Source: Clostridium sp. (GTDB lineage: Bacteria > Bacillota_I > Bacilli_A > RF39 > UBA660). From it: 64,000 nucleotides of DNA. The notes below the pieces were generated by a model, which saw only the letters and a list, made by a program, of their open reading frames with translations, ran no database searches and was not told the origin of the DNA. The stretch is from positions 372,001-436,000 of the forward strand of contig CP091739.1 of assembly GCA_022010095.1 (NCBI GenBank). Direction: 5' to 3'. This document shows positions 1 to 10,524 of this stretch, piece after piece. How positions within the stretch are numbered: position 1 is the stretch's first letter; each line of letters opens with the position of its first letter. Both the position numbers and the translations under genes were made by a program.

Positions 1-115
1 GCCCAATCAGCATTTATAATTAACAAATCATAATGAGATAATTCGTCAATAGTTTTTTTCCTATAAAAAAATAAAATCAGTAACATCTTTTTATTGTACT
101 ATTTATGTTTATCAC
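1..115 (-). CDS. N-terminus of an unidentified protein (cut by window edge)
   Basis: Just downstream of the Tim44-like gene, the minus strand has a possible GTG start in a GGGGTGATAAAC context. After two run-length corrections it reads as protein up to the window edge, with the legible stretch TIDELSHYDLLIINADW. Only about 38 residues are visible, so no family can be named. Its same-strand position suggests it belongs to the radical SAM operon. The start codon is a guess. Confidence 0.3.
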
Positions 116-206
116 CCCAAGCTTAATATTTTTAATAATTGGTTATTTAATTATTAATCATTCTATACATTCTTTTTATTCTATAATTATCCATTCTTGA
201 AGATAT

Positions 207-1215
207 TTAATTTTTAGTATGGCAAAAATTCACATTCACCTTTTTTTCGCATCAATAGAAGCACCACAATTATGACATTTAATCATATTAGCTCCATCTT
301 TTAAATCTAACACATCATTACTTATCTTTTTTTAAATGTATATTTTTTTCTTCTAAATACTTTGACGTTATTTTTACCATTATCAAAGTATACAATTCTT
401 ACATAAGCATCAATATCAATATATAAATCATTATTCTTTTTATAACTTTTAAAATCATCAAAATCAATAACATCATAATCAATAATATTAGATTTAGAAT
501 AATATTTATTTCTTACTTCATAGTTATAATTATTAAAAAAAGTTTTTTTCTTATTTATTTTTTTGTACTTTTTCCCAAAAGTCAATTTGTTTTTTTGATT
601 TTTGTTTATCTTTATATCTTTTTAATAGGCCCTAATACTATATAAGCATCTATTATATAAAAAGAAATAATAAAGTATTAATGATAATATAAATCCATAT
701 ATAAATATTTTTAGATATATCATAAGAATTAAATGTTCTTGATGTATTAATTATATATAAATATGTAAGAAATAAACTTATTATAATATCTATTATTCCT
801 GTAAAAGATTCTATATTTTTGTATTTCTAAGTACTCTATCATAATGATACTTACTGCCTAGTTCTTTATCTATATAATCTATATTATAATATGTTTTACA
901 ATATGGACAACCGTCTAAGAAGTCATGTAGTTTACCACTCATACCACAGTTAGGACATTTATAATCTTTATTTTCCATTTCTTTTGATATAAATGTATAT
1001 GTAATTCTTGAATCAAATTTATTTTCTGTATGAACTAATTTATCATTTAGATAATATTCTTTTTTTACATCTTATACCATCTAAGATATCATCATTATAA
1101 CTGTTATCTGTATTACGTTCTAATATTTTTATTACCAGTTATATATTTTGTTTTTAATATTTATATGTAATTTCCTTAATTTATTATATTGTGTATCTTC
1201 TGATATTAATGACAT
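207..1215 (-). CDS. Zinc-ribbon, Tim44-like membrane protein
   Basis: About 330 residues after rejoining frames. The N-terminal third carries a zinc ribbon (YKCPNCG, then GCPYCK, around residues 80-105). One or two membrane helices follow (ILSLILYYFF-like). The C-terminal half contains YKKINKKKTFFNNYN, then a second ribbon (IKCHNCGAS...CEFCHTKN) close to the stop. Two ribbons around a membrane segment and a lumen-like domain match the Tim44-like proteins I know from AT-rich Bacillota; that family call is from memory. ATG at 1215 follows AGGTAGGTG and overlaps the end of the preceding gene by context, so translational coupling is likely. Function is unknown; a membrane-associated protein-handling role is inference. 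Confidence 0.6.
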
Positions 1216-1223
1216 ATTATCAC

Positions 1224-1604
1224 CTACCTATTATTGTTGTTATTGTTGTTATTGTTATTATTATTGTTATTTGATGATCCGCCACTATAACTTCCACTAT
1301 ATCCACTACTACTAAATGTTGTAGGTTCATAATGTGGTATAAGGCTAAATTTTTCATTATCCATTACAAGTCCATCAATACTTTTATTTATAAGATTTAC
1401 TTTCATAGTTTCATTTTCTTTTACATTTTTTTTCACAAGTGAAAGTTCTGTTAGACCACCTCTTACTTGTCCATCTTTATTTTTCTTCTAAAAAAAGTAT
1501 ATATTTTTATTTAAATCATCCATACTAAGTTCATAATATTTAGTTAAGTCAATACATCTTTTTTGTCTTATTAATTCTTCATATGTTTCTGGTTCTTTAT
1601 TCAT
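1224..1604 (-). CDS. Small Gly/Ser/Tyr-rich protein with poly-Asn tail; candidate radical SAM substrate
   Basis: About 125 residues with one frame break near residue 38. It starts MNKEPETYEELIRQKRCIDL at an ATG preceded by AAGGAG, two bases after the stop of the radical SAM gene, so the two are translationally coupled. The first 90 residues look like an ordinary leader or folded region. The tail is a low-complexity FSSSGYSGSYSGGSS segment followed by about 14 consecutive Asn and a final Arg. Position, size and a repetitive tail fit a ribosomally made peptide substrate of the adjacent enzyme. It has one Cys only, so a thioether-type product is unlikely, and Tyr or Ser/Gly chemistry would be expected. 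This role is inference; no known precursor family was recognised. Confidence 0.55.
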
Positions 1605-1605
1605 T

Positions 1606-3377
1606 CTATAACTCCTTATCTATATAATAAAATTCAATATTTTGAAATGGTAAATTTATAGCATTTATATGATAATATGCATTATTCTTTTGCTTTAAAT
1701 AATGATAATCTCTTAAAGATGATGTAGTAAAGAATATATTATTTGGATCACTTATTGAGTATTCTTTACTATATTCTTTTATTAAAGATGATATATCATA
1801 TTTATAATATCCTTTTTTAGAAGAAACATTGTTATCTAAAACGCCTTTATATATTTGATGTGTTGTAATATGTCTTTGTTTAGTTCTATTTTTCATCTCC
1901 ATATGTGATTAAATCGCCAGATAATAACATTATATATAATGAATTATTTTTCAGGATAATCACATACTTCATTTATTAAATTCTTTTTTTCATATATATT
2001 TCTATTTTTAGAGGTTTTTAGTGATATAAACTATATCTCTAGTTTTTCTTTTATAATTTGAGACTCTAATTTAAATTCTATTCCATCTACTAATAATATA
2101 AATGAATCATCATCATAAATATATTTTTAAGTTTTTTTATCATTATTAATTATACTCACTAAATCTTGATTGTTATTACTTATCCTATTTGGTATATATT
2201 TAGTAAGATCTATATTTCTCATATTAGATAGATATTTATAAACTGTTTCATCATTATATATATCTTTTTGAATAATTTCTATCTTTATACATTTTTTTGT
2301 TGTAATAAACATGTATAACTTTTTATTAGTATTATAGTTATTCTTCACAAATGGGCAACCTGTTTTACATAAATATAAATATCCACATTTAACACATTCA
2401 TCATTAAATGATAGTTTATTATGGTTATTAAATATTTTTAATTCTGCATTAGTTAGTATTTCTTCTATAGTGTTTTTATATATATTTCCATAGTAATAAT
2501 CTTTATTTTTGACCTCTTACACATGAATAGATATCACCATTCTTTTCAAGTAAGAAGAACTTTTTACCACAGTTATCACAATTAGAACAATATTCAGGAC
2601 CAAATTCATCAAACCATGGACCATTTACTCCATAATCCAAATCTGTACCATCAAATTCTTTATGCATTCTTTCATAGAATGATACTTGTTCTTCTTCTGT
2701 TATATGATGAAGTATACCATTTGAATTATAATCAAACCCTATCATAAAATTAAAGTCATTCATATCTAAACAACTATTTTTGTGTGTAAAAAAATTTAAT
2801 ATCATTAATTATTTCATCTATTTTTTTCATAATGTTCTTTAAATATTGTAGAAGAAATTTTTCTTTTTTTATTTGGAATATCTTTTTAATAGTTCTATAT
2901 TACTAAGTATTTTTATCTAGTGTTTTATTATTTCCTTTAGTAACTCTATATTCATCATGAAGTGATAGTGGTAAATCTAAACTACCAGAAATAGACACAT
3001 TAAATTCTTTTTATTGTATCTATATGTTTATCTAACCCATATAGATTAGTTTTTTTATATGTGGCTTTCCTACTTTGAATCCTGCGTTTGTTATAATATT
3101 TTTTTAATTTTCTTCATAGTAATCACTTATGTATTTTTATTAAATCATGGAATTCTTTTTTTAGAAAGTGTTGTTACTTCTCCTCCGTGAAGTGAAATAT
3201 TAAATGGAATAACATTATCTTTTTTTGAATTTATTAATCGCATATTTTAATGTTTCAATAGAATCAATATTACTATATTCATCTTTTTGTATTATCTTCA
3301 AGATAACAATATTTGCATGCCATATTACATGCCATAGTTGGAACATATAATAGATGTATAAATTTTGTATTATTCAT
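1606..3377 (-). CDS. Radical SAM/SPASM peptide-modifying enzyme
   Basis: About 590 residues across several frame breaks. Near the N-terminus PTMACNMACKYCYLED gives the CxxxCxxC motif that binds the SAM-cleaving 4Fe-4S cluster, followed by ISLHGGEV (the GGE-type SAM-binding strand). The middle contains GPEYCSNCDNCGKK and LEKNGDIYSCVRGQK, then CVKCGYLYLCKTGCPF, the Cys pattern of a SPASM auxiliary-cluster domain. An extra C-terminal region of about 250 residues (ending NIEFYYIDKEL) has no assignment. The architecture is that of RiPP maturases and anaerobic sulfatase-maturase relatives. The small protein that follows at two bases is the obvious substrate candidate. ATG at 3377 is 15 bases from the stop of the preceding gene. 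Confidence 0.8.
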
Positions 3378-3391
3378 GTTTATCACTCTTT

Positions 3392-5046
3392 CTATCTATA
3401 ACATTGTACGCTTGTAGGACTTTCTTTAAATGCTCTTTCATTAACATAAGCACTGCATGGATATATTATATTTCTAAGATTTGGGCATAATCTAAAAGCA
3501 CTTGATCCTATTTCAGTAAGTTTACTATTTTTTGATATTGTAACACTTGATAATGAAGTATTATGATAAAATGCATGTCCTCCTATTCTAGTAACTTTAT
3601 CAGGAATTACAATACTAGTAAGAGATGTACATTCTTCAAAAAGTATTTCCTTTTATTTCAACAAGATTTTCTGATAGTTTTATATATCTAAGAGAACTTG
3701 CATTATAAAATGCTTCTCCACCTAATTCAGTTAATGTATCAGGAAGCATTATTTCAGTAATGCTAGTACAATTATAAAAAAAGGACCACCTCCCAGGTAC
3801 TCTAAACTTGATGGAATATTTACTGTTGTTAGTTTTCTATCATTTTTAAAAGCTTGACCCCTTATTTCTTTAATAGTATTTGGAAGGCTAACACTTTCTA
3901 AAAATGGCATATTAGAGAATGTATTACCTCTTAATTCAACAACCTTTTTTTATATTTTTATATGTTTCAGGTATAGTTGCAGTTTTATAATTAGTAAGTC
4001 CAAAAGTATAAAATCTAACTGCATAACCACCAGTTGTTTCTTCATACAATATTCTAGGTTCATAGAATATTACAAGAGGAATAATAACTGCGATTAATAT
4101 AAATACTATATTTTTTTCTTTTTTTGCTAGTATCTTCAATTAATGAAACTTTAGTATTCATAATTATATTAGATATTTTTTTCACCTGGTCTTGATTTAA
4201 CCTCTTTCTTTAAATAATTCATCAAATTATATTTTTTTAGTTAATTTTGATAATATAAATAATATTACTATACCTATAATATATGTTATAAGTGGAAAGT
4301 GAAAAGAATATAAGAGATATATAAACAAATATCAATACTGAAAAATATAATATTAAAGATATTTTTTTCTTTTTCATTAATTCTTGTGGTATAAGTGTAG
4401 TATCAAGATTAAGTTCTGCTTTTTTAAGTTCTCTATATATAAATGCTTCTAATAGTTTATCATCATCTTTTGCTTGAAAGATTATATCAAATTTAGATGG
4501 ATCTACTACTTCTACAACTTCTTCACTAACGATAGCATTATTACCACTAAATGCTTCACCACAATTAGTACAAAATTTGTCATTAACATTCATTACATTG
4601 CCACATTTAGCGCATTTGATGATAACTTCTGTTTCTGTTTTATTAGCCATTTGTGATGTTACTGTTATATTAGGCACAGATTGTACATTTTTTTATAAGG
4701 ATCTTTTTTTCTTTATTATACTACATACAGGTACAATAAATATTCCAAAAAAATAGCTATTACTAACATATCAGTTTTTATATATATTAGTAGAGATAAA
4801 TAGATCAAATATAATCAATATTAGTGCTCTAATACCAAATAATTTCCAAAAAAGCTTTTCACTTTCTGTTTCTGAAAATAATTTTGATAATGGCTTTAAA
4901 ACAAAAGGAATAGCAAATATTGTAGTAAATGCTTCATAAAATACTGCATCATAAAGAGAAATTGTATTATTAGTACTTGCTAAAATAATATTTGGTATTA
5001 TCAATAAACTTACTAACATTAAATAATTTTTATATATTTTTTTCAT
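3392..5046 (-). CDS. Membrane protein with zinc ribbon and BspA-type leucine-rich repeats
   Basis: A single protein of about 550 residues read through at least five frame breaks. ATG at 5046 follows GAGGTGCAG. The N-terminus is hydrophobic (NYLMLVSLLIIPNIILA) with a second helix. It is followed by a ribbon, IKCAKCGNVMNVNDKFCTNCGEAF; an acidic linker; two more helices; an inside segment with ELKKAEL and KSRPGEK; another helix (FILIAVIIPLVIFY); and then YAVRFYTFGLTNYK. The C-terminal 190 residues are BspA-type repeats with recurring I.I...LEYLGG-like and LTEIGSSAFRLC units. The chain is continuous only if each A/T run is corrected, so separate genes cannot be excluded. Likely a surface-exposed repeat domain tethered by the membrane part. 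Confidence 0.65.
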
Positions 5047-5122
5047 ACTGCACCTCTAATATTCTAAATACTAAAAATAATTATAGCATAGTTATATTTA
5101 AAAAAACTAACTATATGTTAAC

Positions 5123-5204
5123 TTATTTTTTTAATATTTTTATTAAATTTCTTTTTCTAGGTACATATTCTTTCTTATTTGAAGATTTTTCTTAATTTAC
5201 GCAT
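5123..5204 (-). CDS. Possible very small basic protein
   Basis: An ATGCGTAA overlap with the end of the next gene upstream opens a reading frame MRKLRKSSNKKEYVPRKR... of 26 residues once one A is removed from a five-A run. Half the residues are Lys or Arg. No family is recognised. The overlap is the only positional support. Confidence 0.25.
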
Positions 5205-5596
5205 AGTTTTTACAAAATTCTATTTCATCATATATTCTATCTGCAGTTTCTTTTATCTTTATAAAATTCTAATAACATTTGATATGTACATTCATAAATA
5301 TCAAATGTTTCAAATAAGAATTCTGAATCTTTAAAGTTTACAGGATCATTTATAATAGCACTTTCCCATTCTATTAAGCATGTTTTGAAATCTTCTTCAT
5401 CATACCAAAAATCATGAACTAGTTTTTCTTTTTCAAGATTTGACCAATTAGGATTCCTAAGAATCCAAAATCTAATATCAAATTCTCCTTTTCCATGTGC
5501 TTGTGTTCTTGATAGTAATGATGTTAAATAATTAATACGCATATAATATGTTTCTAGTCCAATTGGAATATTAGTATCAGGAATATTAATAGTCAT
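5197..5596 (-). CDS. Hypothetical protein
   Basis: About 132 residues with one frame break near the end, where DKETADRIYDEIEFCKNYA completes the protein. It is acidic and rich in aromatic residues (GEFDIRFWILRNPNW, VHDFWYDEEDF), with no signal peptide or membrane helix, so it is cytoplasmic. It starts 17 bases after the stop of the preceding gene, with AAAGGA 12 bases before the ATG. No function can be proposed. Confidence 0.6.
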
Positions 5597-5612
5597 TTTA
5601 TCATTTATTCCT

Positions 5613-6065
5613 TTATTTTTTTAAAGCTTTATTATATTCATCTCTATTATTTTGGTAACGAACTGTACCTATCTTGTTCATTGCTTCATCTACTGCGAAT
5701 GCTTTTTGTTCTTCAGTTAATTTTAAATTTTGATTCCATAAAGTCATAAGTAAGAATGAGTTTCCACCATTAGATGCTCCATCCATAACAATTCTTGCAA
5801 TATCTCTATTACTATATATACTTCTTACTAAATCTTCATATACTTCTTTATCTACTTGTTCATAATCAAATAATATTGAATAGCATATAGTAGGAGCAAC
5901 TACAGTGTCGTTTTCGTCAAATTTATCTCTAGTGATAGTTATTGCTTCCTTTAATATTTCTTTATCACTACTTATTTTAGACCATATTTTATCATAGTTT
6001 TTAAGTCTTGGAATAGTATATATGCATCCATATAATTCATTTTCTAATACATCAATTTTCTTCAT
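5613..6065 (-). CDS. Hypothetical helical protein
   Basis: An intact frame of 150 residues. I prefer the internal ATG (MKKIDVLENELYG) because GAGGT sits five bases upstream; the ATG four codons earlier lies inside that site. The protein is helical and soluble, with VVAPTICYSILFDYEQVDKE and VMDGASNGGNSFLLMTLW. It pairs with the following hypothetical gene. No family is recognised. Confidence 0.6.
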   Translation of the reverse strand: MKKIDVLENELYGCIYTIPRLKNYDKIWSKISSDKEILKEAITITRDKFDENDTVVAPTICYSILFDYEQVDKEVYEDLVRSIYSNRDIARIVMDGASNGGNSFLLMTLWNQNLKLTEEQKAFAVDEAMNKIGTVRYQNNRDEYNKALKK

Positions 6066-6122
6066 AACATACCTCACTTTAGTTATTTATTATAACACAC
6101 ATCTATTTAAAAACAAGTTGCA

Positions 6123-6726
6123 CTAATTACAACCTGTTATTTTTAATTTTGAATAATTAACTTCACAAGAACCATTATGTTCACTAAAATAATCTTCAAT
6201 ATGAGCAATAATTTGATTAATGTCTTCATATTTTTCAACATCTATATGATTAGGTATAAAAGCATCTCCTCCAGCATTGATAACTTGATAGTTTTTATTA
6301 TATTCAACTTCATATAAATATTCTTCACTATTAAGTTTACAAGAAACACTAGCTTTTCCAACTATAACTCTATCATTATTAAATCTTTTAAAACTAAGCA
6401 TTATAAGTAATGTAAGCATTAAAACAATAAATAATATAAGTAATATGCCCTGATACCTTTAATATCTTAATAATTATACCAGCTAGTCTTTCTGTATTAC
6501 TTACTTTTTTTCTATTAATATACTATTTACATCATTATTAACAAGTTCATCAAGACTTATATTAAATATCATAGATAGTTTCTTTGCTTGATTAATATCT
6601 GGCGTTGTTTCTTCAAGTTCCCATTTGGATATTGTTTGTCTTGTTACACCTACTTTCTCTGCTAAATCTTCTTGTGAAAGATTATTCTTTTTTTCTTAAA
6701 GTCATTATTTTATTTCCTAAATTCAT
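6123..6726 (-). CDS. Xre-type transcriptional regulator with membrane-anchored C-terminus
   Basis: About 200 residues across three frame breaks. The N-terminus MNLGNKIMTLRKKNNLSQED continues to VGVTRQTISKWELEETTP, a textbook HTH_3 domain (residues 5-60). After a linker comes one transmembrane helix (GILLILFIVLMLTLLIMLS) and an extracytoplasmic region of about 85 residues with two Cys (SCKLNSEEYLYEVEYNK; SCEVNYSKLKITGC). ATG at 6726 has AAAGGAG upstream. DNA-binding head plus membrane anchor suggests a sensor that reports an envelope signal to its own promoter; that role is inference. Confidence 0.7.
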
Positions 6727-6839
6727 ACTTTCTCCTTTCAAAAAGATAATAGCATTTTAAGTAAGTATATTCTACCAATATTCTATGGAAATTACGCAAC
6801 TAATTTTAACATTTATATAATACAATAAAAATTTCTTTA

Positions 6840-6915
6840 TGGTGCCAAAAAGAGGAATCGAACCCCCAACCTACTGATTACGATTCAGTTGCTCTACCAA
6901 TTGAGCTATTTCGGC
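6840..6915 (-). tRNA. tRNA-Thr (anticodon CGU)
   Basis: Complete cloverleaf on the minus strand with acceptor GCCGAAA/TTTTGGC, D arm, anticodon stem ACTGA/TCAGT with loop ATCGTAA, T arm GGTTCGATTCC and an encoded CCA. Anticodon CGT reads ACG. It is followed after one base by tRNA-Gln on the same strand. Confidence 0.9.
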
Positions 6916-6916
6916 T

Positions 6917-6991
6917 TGGTTGCCTCAATAGGATTCGAACCTATGCATGCTGGAGTCAGAGTCCAGAGCCTTACCACTTGGCCACAGGGCA
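6917..6991 (-). tRNA. tRNA-Gln (anticodon CUG)
   Basis: Minus-strand cloverleaf with D arm GCC/GGC, anticodon stem CTGGA/TCCAG and loop CTCTGAC (anticodon CTG), T arm with GGTTCGAATCC, and encoded CCA. The acceptor stem TGCCCTG/TGAGGCA has one C-A mismatch at the fifth pair, which may be a sequence error or a true mispair. Confidence 0.85.
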
Positions 6992-7021
6992 ATATTAACA
7001 ACAATAAAATTATATCAAAAG

Positions 7022-7046
7022 AAAAAAACTCTTTTTTAAAGAGCTA
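7022..7046 (-). terminator. Rho-independent terminator
   Basis: CTCTTT/AAAGAG stem with an AAA loop followed by seven T on the minus strand, just after the stop of the ART-like/P-loop gene. Confidence 0.75.
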
Positions 7047-7057
7047 TTATTAAATTT

Positions 7058-8581
7058 TTATGTTGTTCTTCTTCTATATATAGATTTTTTTATATTCTTT
7101 ATTTTGAATCTTGCTTATAACTTCATCACATATTTCTTGAATGTCTTTACTACCAGTAACTTCTCTAATAGTTGATACTCCTTCATTACAAGGCATATTA
7201 ATAAAATGTTTATTAGCATTAAATGTTTCAGGACTTTCATTAGGATTTCTTTCTAATAATCTTTCATTTAATATTTGAATTGATTCTTCTTTATCTAAAC
7301 TTGGAATCATATATACTACATTTGAAAATCTACTCATTAGTTTTTTTGAAATTCATAAAAACATTATTGGATCTTCATATACAGAGTGTCCTGCTCCAAA
7401 GTCTATTATTGCTGGTACTTTTAGATTTGTTAAAACTGAACTTGATAAATAAAATTCAAAATCTTTAAAAATCTTCAAATTCACTTCTTTTTGTTATAAT
7501 ATTCTTTAAGAGTTTCTCTATCATCTAATGAAATTTTTAGGCATATTTAACACTCGAACTCACCACACTTGAAGTAGAAGATTTTAATGAACCCATTGGT
7601 CCGATAAATATAATACTATTTGATAAGACATCACTTGGTATATCTTTTTGATACAAGACTCTCCATCATACTTATTCTTACAACTTGATTATTTATTTCT
7701 TTGCATATATCTTCATCGCTTTTTATTAGAATTAAGATAATAGTTCTTTATATCATCAAATTTTTTTCTTTTTGGAAAATCTTTTAAATCTCTTATATAT
7801 AGTATCAAGGATAAATGATATTTTTTCTTTCTTTGAACCATTTAAAATGTCTAGTTTACTTTTAATAACTGATTCTAATGAAGGATAATTTTTAGAAATC
7901 ATAAGATAAGAGGATTCAATAAATTGTTCATGTGATGGATTAAGCATTTGTCTTACTAAGAACTCTTCAAAAAAACATCTACTATATCATTTGTATCAAA
8001 TGGCTTTTTTTCCTATTTTTAGATAGTTCTTTATTAATTGATTCAAGTGCATTTGGATGCAAAAAAATAGTAGTCTTTTTAAATGAAGATTTAGTTAGCC
8101 TTTTATGATTTCTTTCATTTTGTTTGATTTGATTCATTACTAAATCACTGTCATCTTCTGGTATTACATTTGGTCTATTTGGAAATCTATATATTTCTAC
8201 TTTACCAGATGATTCAAGTTCTTTTACTTTATCATATACATTTGAAATACGTGTTTCACTTAAAGTTTCTACTTCACTTGTAGATACTAATTCAGAAAAT
8301 CCAGTATGTATGTCTTTGAATGTGGTATCAGGTACAGTATATAATGATGACTCATTTGAATACATTGCTTTAAATGCATTTGGTACTCTTTCAATTAATT
8401 TCCATGGTCCATCTTGATTATCTCTATATAAAGTATAAGTTAAGTCATCACCACATTTTCTCATAAATAATACTGCTAATTCTTCATATTTAGTCGCATA
8501 AACATAAGTTCCATGTGTTGACTTTCTTGGTTCTAATTTTTTTAGTCCAGATACTGAACTTCCATGATAAAGTGTTCCCAT
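7058..8581 (-). CDS. ART-like domain joined to a P-loop kinase-like domain
   Basis: About 500 residues if the frames are rejoined. Start ATG follows AAGGAG by nine bases. The N-terminal 60 residues (MGTLYHGSSVSGLKKLEPRK, then HGTYVYATKYEELA) resemble the HGS/YAT core of ADP-ribosyltransferase-like folds (RES, Tpt1 type); this is a motif-level similarity. A helical middle section follows to about residue 290. The last 200 residues contain IIFIGPMGSLKSSTSS, a Walker A close to shikimate-kinase-like P-loops with Leu in place of the usual Gly, and later IIDFGAGHSVYEDP. No stop or ribosome site separates the two halves after correction, but two adjacent genes are possible. Confidence 0.5.
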
Positions 8582-8701
8582 AACTACTATCTCCTTATAG
8601 AAGTAATATAACATTATTTAAATGAAATTGCTACATAATTATTTTTTTATAGTGATACTAAAACTGTGTTTGATAGTATGTTTAAAATGATAAATCACAA
8701 A

Positions 8702-8726
8702 TAAAAAAAGCCCACGTTTAGGGCTA
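8702..8726 (-). terminator. Terminator of tmRNA
   Basis: AGCCC/GGGCT stem with a seven-base loop and seven T on the minus strand, immediately after the tmRNA 3' end. Confidence 0.8.
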
Positions 8727-8738
8727 AATTAACACATT

Positions 8739-9090
8739 TGGTGGAGATGAGGAGTAGCGAACTCCTGTCCAAGATTCATTCCAATAGAACATCTACAAGT
8801 TTAGTTGGTTTTTATTCTCGAATAATAATGTAGATTGCCAACTTCTCTTACTATTCAAAGTTTGCTAATCATTCGTTATAAACCACTAACAAATTTATAA
8901 TATAGTTCACTTTATGACTCCCCTCTTAAAACTCGTGAACAAAAGTTAAAAGTGGAAGCTCCGTTTTACTTAATTAAGCAAAAGCTGGAGAGAAATTAAA
9001 ATCGTTTCCGATTATTTTGTTTTTACGTTTAAAGTACGCCTACTACTTGCATTCTACCCAAACATAATCCTGTCGAATCAATGCATCCCC
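8739..9090 (-). ncRNA. ssrA: Transfer-messenger RNA
   Basis: The minus strand starts GGGGATGCATTGATTCGACA, the conserved tmRNA 5' end, and finishes with the matching tRNA-like 3' part ending in ...CTCATCTCCACCA, about 350 bases in all. The internal tag frame ends in NDFNFSPAFA followed by TAA, a hydrophobic Ala-ending degron-like tag. The resume codon is uncertain because it sits in an A run. The RNA rescues stalled ribosomes together with SmpB. It lies between its own terminator and a divergent phosphatidyltransferase gene. Confidence 0.95.
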
Positions 9091-9125
9091 ATATGTGTCT
9101 AATTATATCACAAAAATATTTGCAT

Positions 9126-9158
9126 TGACAAATAAAATAATATTTCATAAAAATAATA
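9126..9158 (+). promoter_or_regulatory. Sigma-A-type promoter of the phosphatidyltransferase gene
   Basis: TTGACA at 9126-9131, a 17-base gap, then TAAAAATAAT. The ATG of the gene begins only about four bases after this -10 region and has no Shine-Dalgarno, so either the transcript is nearly leaderless or the true start is further down. Confidence 0.5.
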
Positions 9159-9161
9159 CTT

Positions 9162-9867
9162 ATGAAATATAGTGCATTAAAAAAATTATTGAACTTGTAT
9201 TTGTAAATCTAATAACTACTACAAGATTATTAGGTGCTTTTGCATTACCATTTATATATGCATATCATGGTCCTAGTGTATGTGCTTTAATTACAATAAT
9301 ACTTTTTAACAGACGCAATCGATGGCTTTTTTTAGCAAGAAAACTTAAAATATCAACATTTTTAGGTTCAATGTTAGATGCATTTAGTGACAAATTATTA
9401 AATGGTATATCATTTATAATACTTGGTATAGAATATAATATCATGTTTGCTCCACTAATACTTGAACTTTCAATATTATATACTAACTACTCTACTTATA
9501 GATTTGGTGGTAATGTTCAATCAAGCATCATTGGTAAAATTAAAACAGTAATACTTGATATATTTGTAATATTAAGTTTTTGCACTTTTTAAGCTTAAAT
9601 GCGTTTAATACAAATAATAATATAATAAAAACATCTTATTGAAAAATACAAATATATACATCAATATTTTTTTGGATGCATAATCACTATCGCATGCATA
9701 GTCGCATTACTTGATTATATGAAAAAGAATAAAAAAACAAGAATTAATCCTGAATTTACACATGTTAAATTTCAAAATAGAAAAAAAGAGAAAAACATTC
9801 AAAGAGTTAATGAATAATTTAATTGATACAAAAATATTATGTTAAACATAAAAAAATGAAGCAATAA
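9162..9867 (+). CDS. pgsA: CDP-alcohol phosphatidyltransferase (phosphatidylglycerophosphate synthase type)
   Basis: About 230 residues across several frame breaks. The signature of the family is complete: DGFLAR, then G eight residues on, then D and D each four residues further (LGSMLDAFSDK). These Asp residues bind the metal and CDP-lipid. Hydrophobic segments before and after fit the usual six helices. The best-known member makes phosphatidylglycerophosphate from CDP-diacylglycerol and glycerol 3-phosphate for anionic lipids. The C-terminal tail (RINPEFTHVKFQNRK) is basic and cytoplasmic. Substrate specificity cannot be settled from the motif, so the symbol is a best guess. Confidence 0.75.
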
Positions 9868-9941
9868 TGAAACAATTCTATAAATAACTTTTTTATAATA
9901 AATAATAATATGATAAAAATATAATGGTAAGGATGTGAACT

Positions 9942-10524
9942 ATGAAGAAAAAAAGCAGTATAATGCTTATAATAATTATGGCTATAGTTGGAGCTTATTT
10001 AATATATAATCACTTTAGTAAAAAAATGAAAATATAAATAATAATAAAAAAATTTTTAATGAAGAATATAGTTTAGTAAACAAAGAAAAATGTATATAAA
10101 TATAGTAATATTGATGAAGTATTAGATACATTTGATAAAAAGTGGTATAATATTTATGGGTTTTTAAAAGAAAATACTTGGTCTAACTACTATGCTAAAT
10201 ACTTAAATGAAGTTGCTAAAGATAATGATATAAAAGAAATAATATATTATGATATTAAAAAAGATAGACAAAGTAACAATATTAAATATAAAAAACTAGT
10301 AAATTTACTTGAAAAATATTTAATGATGAATGACGAAGGAAACTTATATATATCAGTACCATATTTAGTTATCATTAAAGATGGTAAAATAATGTATACT
10401 GATAATGAAACATCAATTATAAATGGTAACACTACTCCATCATTATATTGGAATCAAAAATAATATAGATAATTTCAAAGATAAAATAAATAATTATATA
10501 GTAGAATTCAAAGGAGGAAAATAA
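9942..10524 (+). CDS. Membrane-anchored thioredoxin-fold protein lacking the CxxC
   Basis: About 190 residues. One N-terminal helix (SIMLIIIMAIVGAYLIY) is followed by a periplasmic-side domain. SGIIFMGFLKENTWSNYYAK has the shape of a thioredoxin beta strand followed by the active-site turn, but both Cys are replaced (WSNY where WCxxC would be). The later VPYLVIIKDGKIMY is the cis-Pro strand. The protein thus keeps the fold and has lost redox chemistry. Its stop overlaps the ATG of the next gene (TAATG), so the two are co-translated. Confidence 0.65.

Noticed and set aside
9070..9085. TGTCGAA word as a Spo0A box
   Set aside because: It is part of the conserved tmRNA 5' end.
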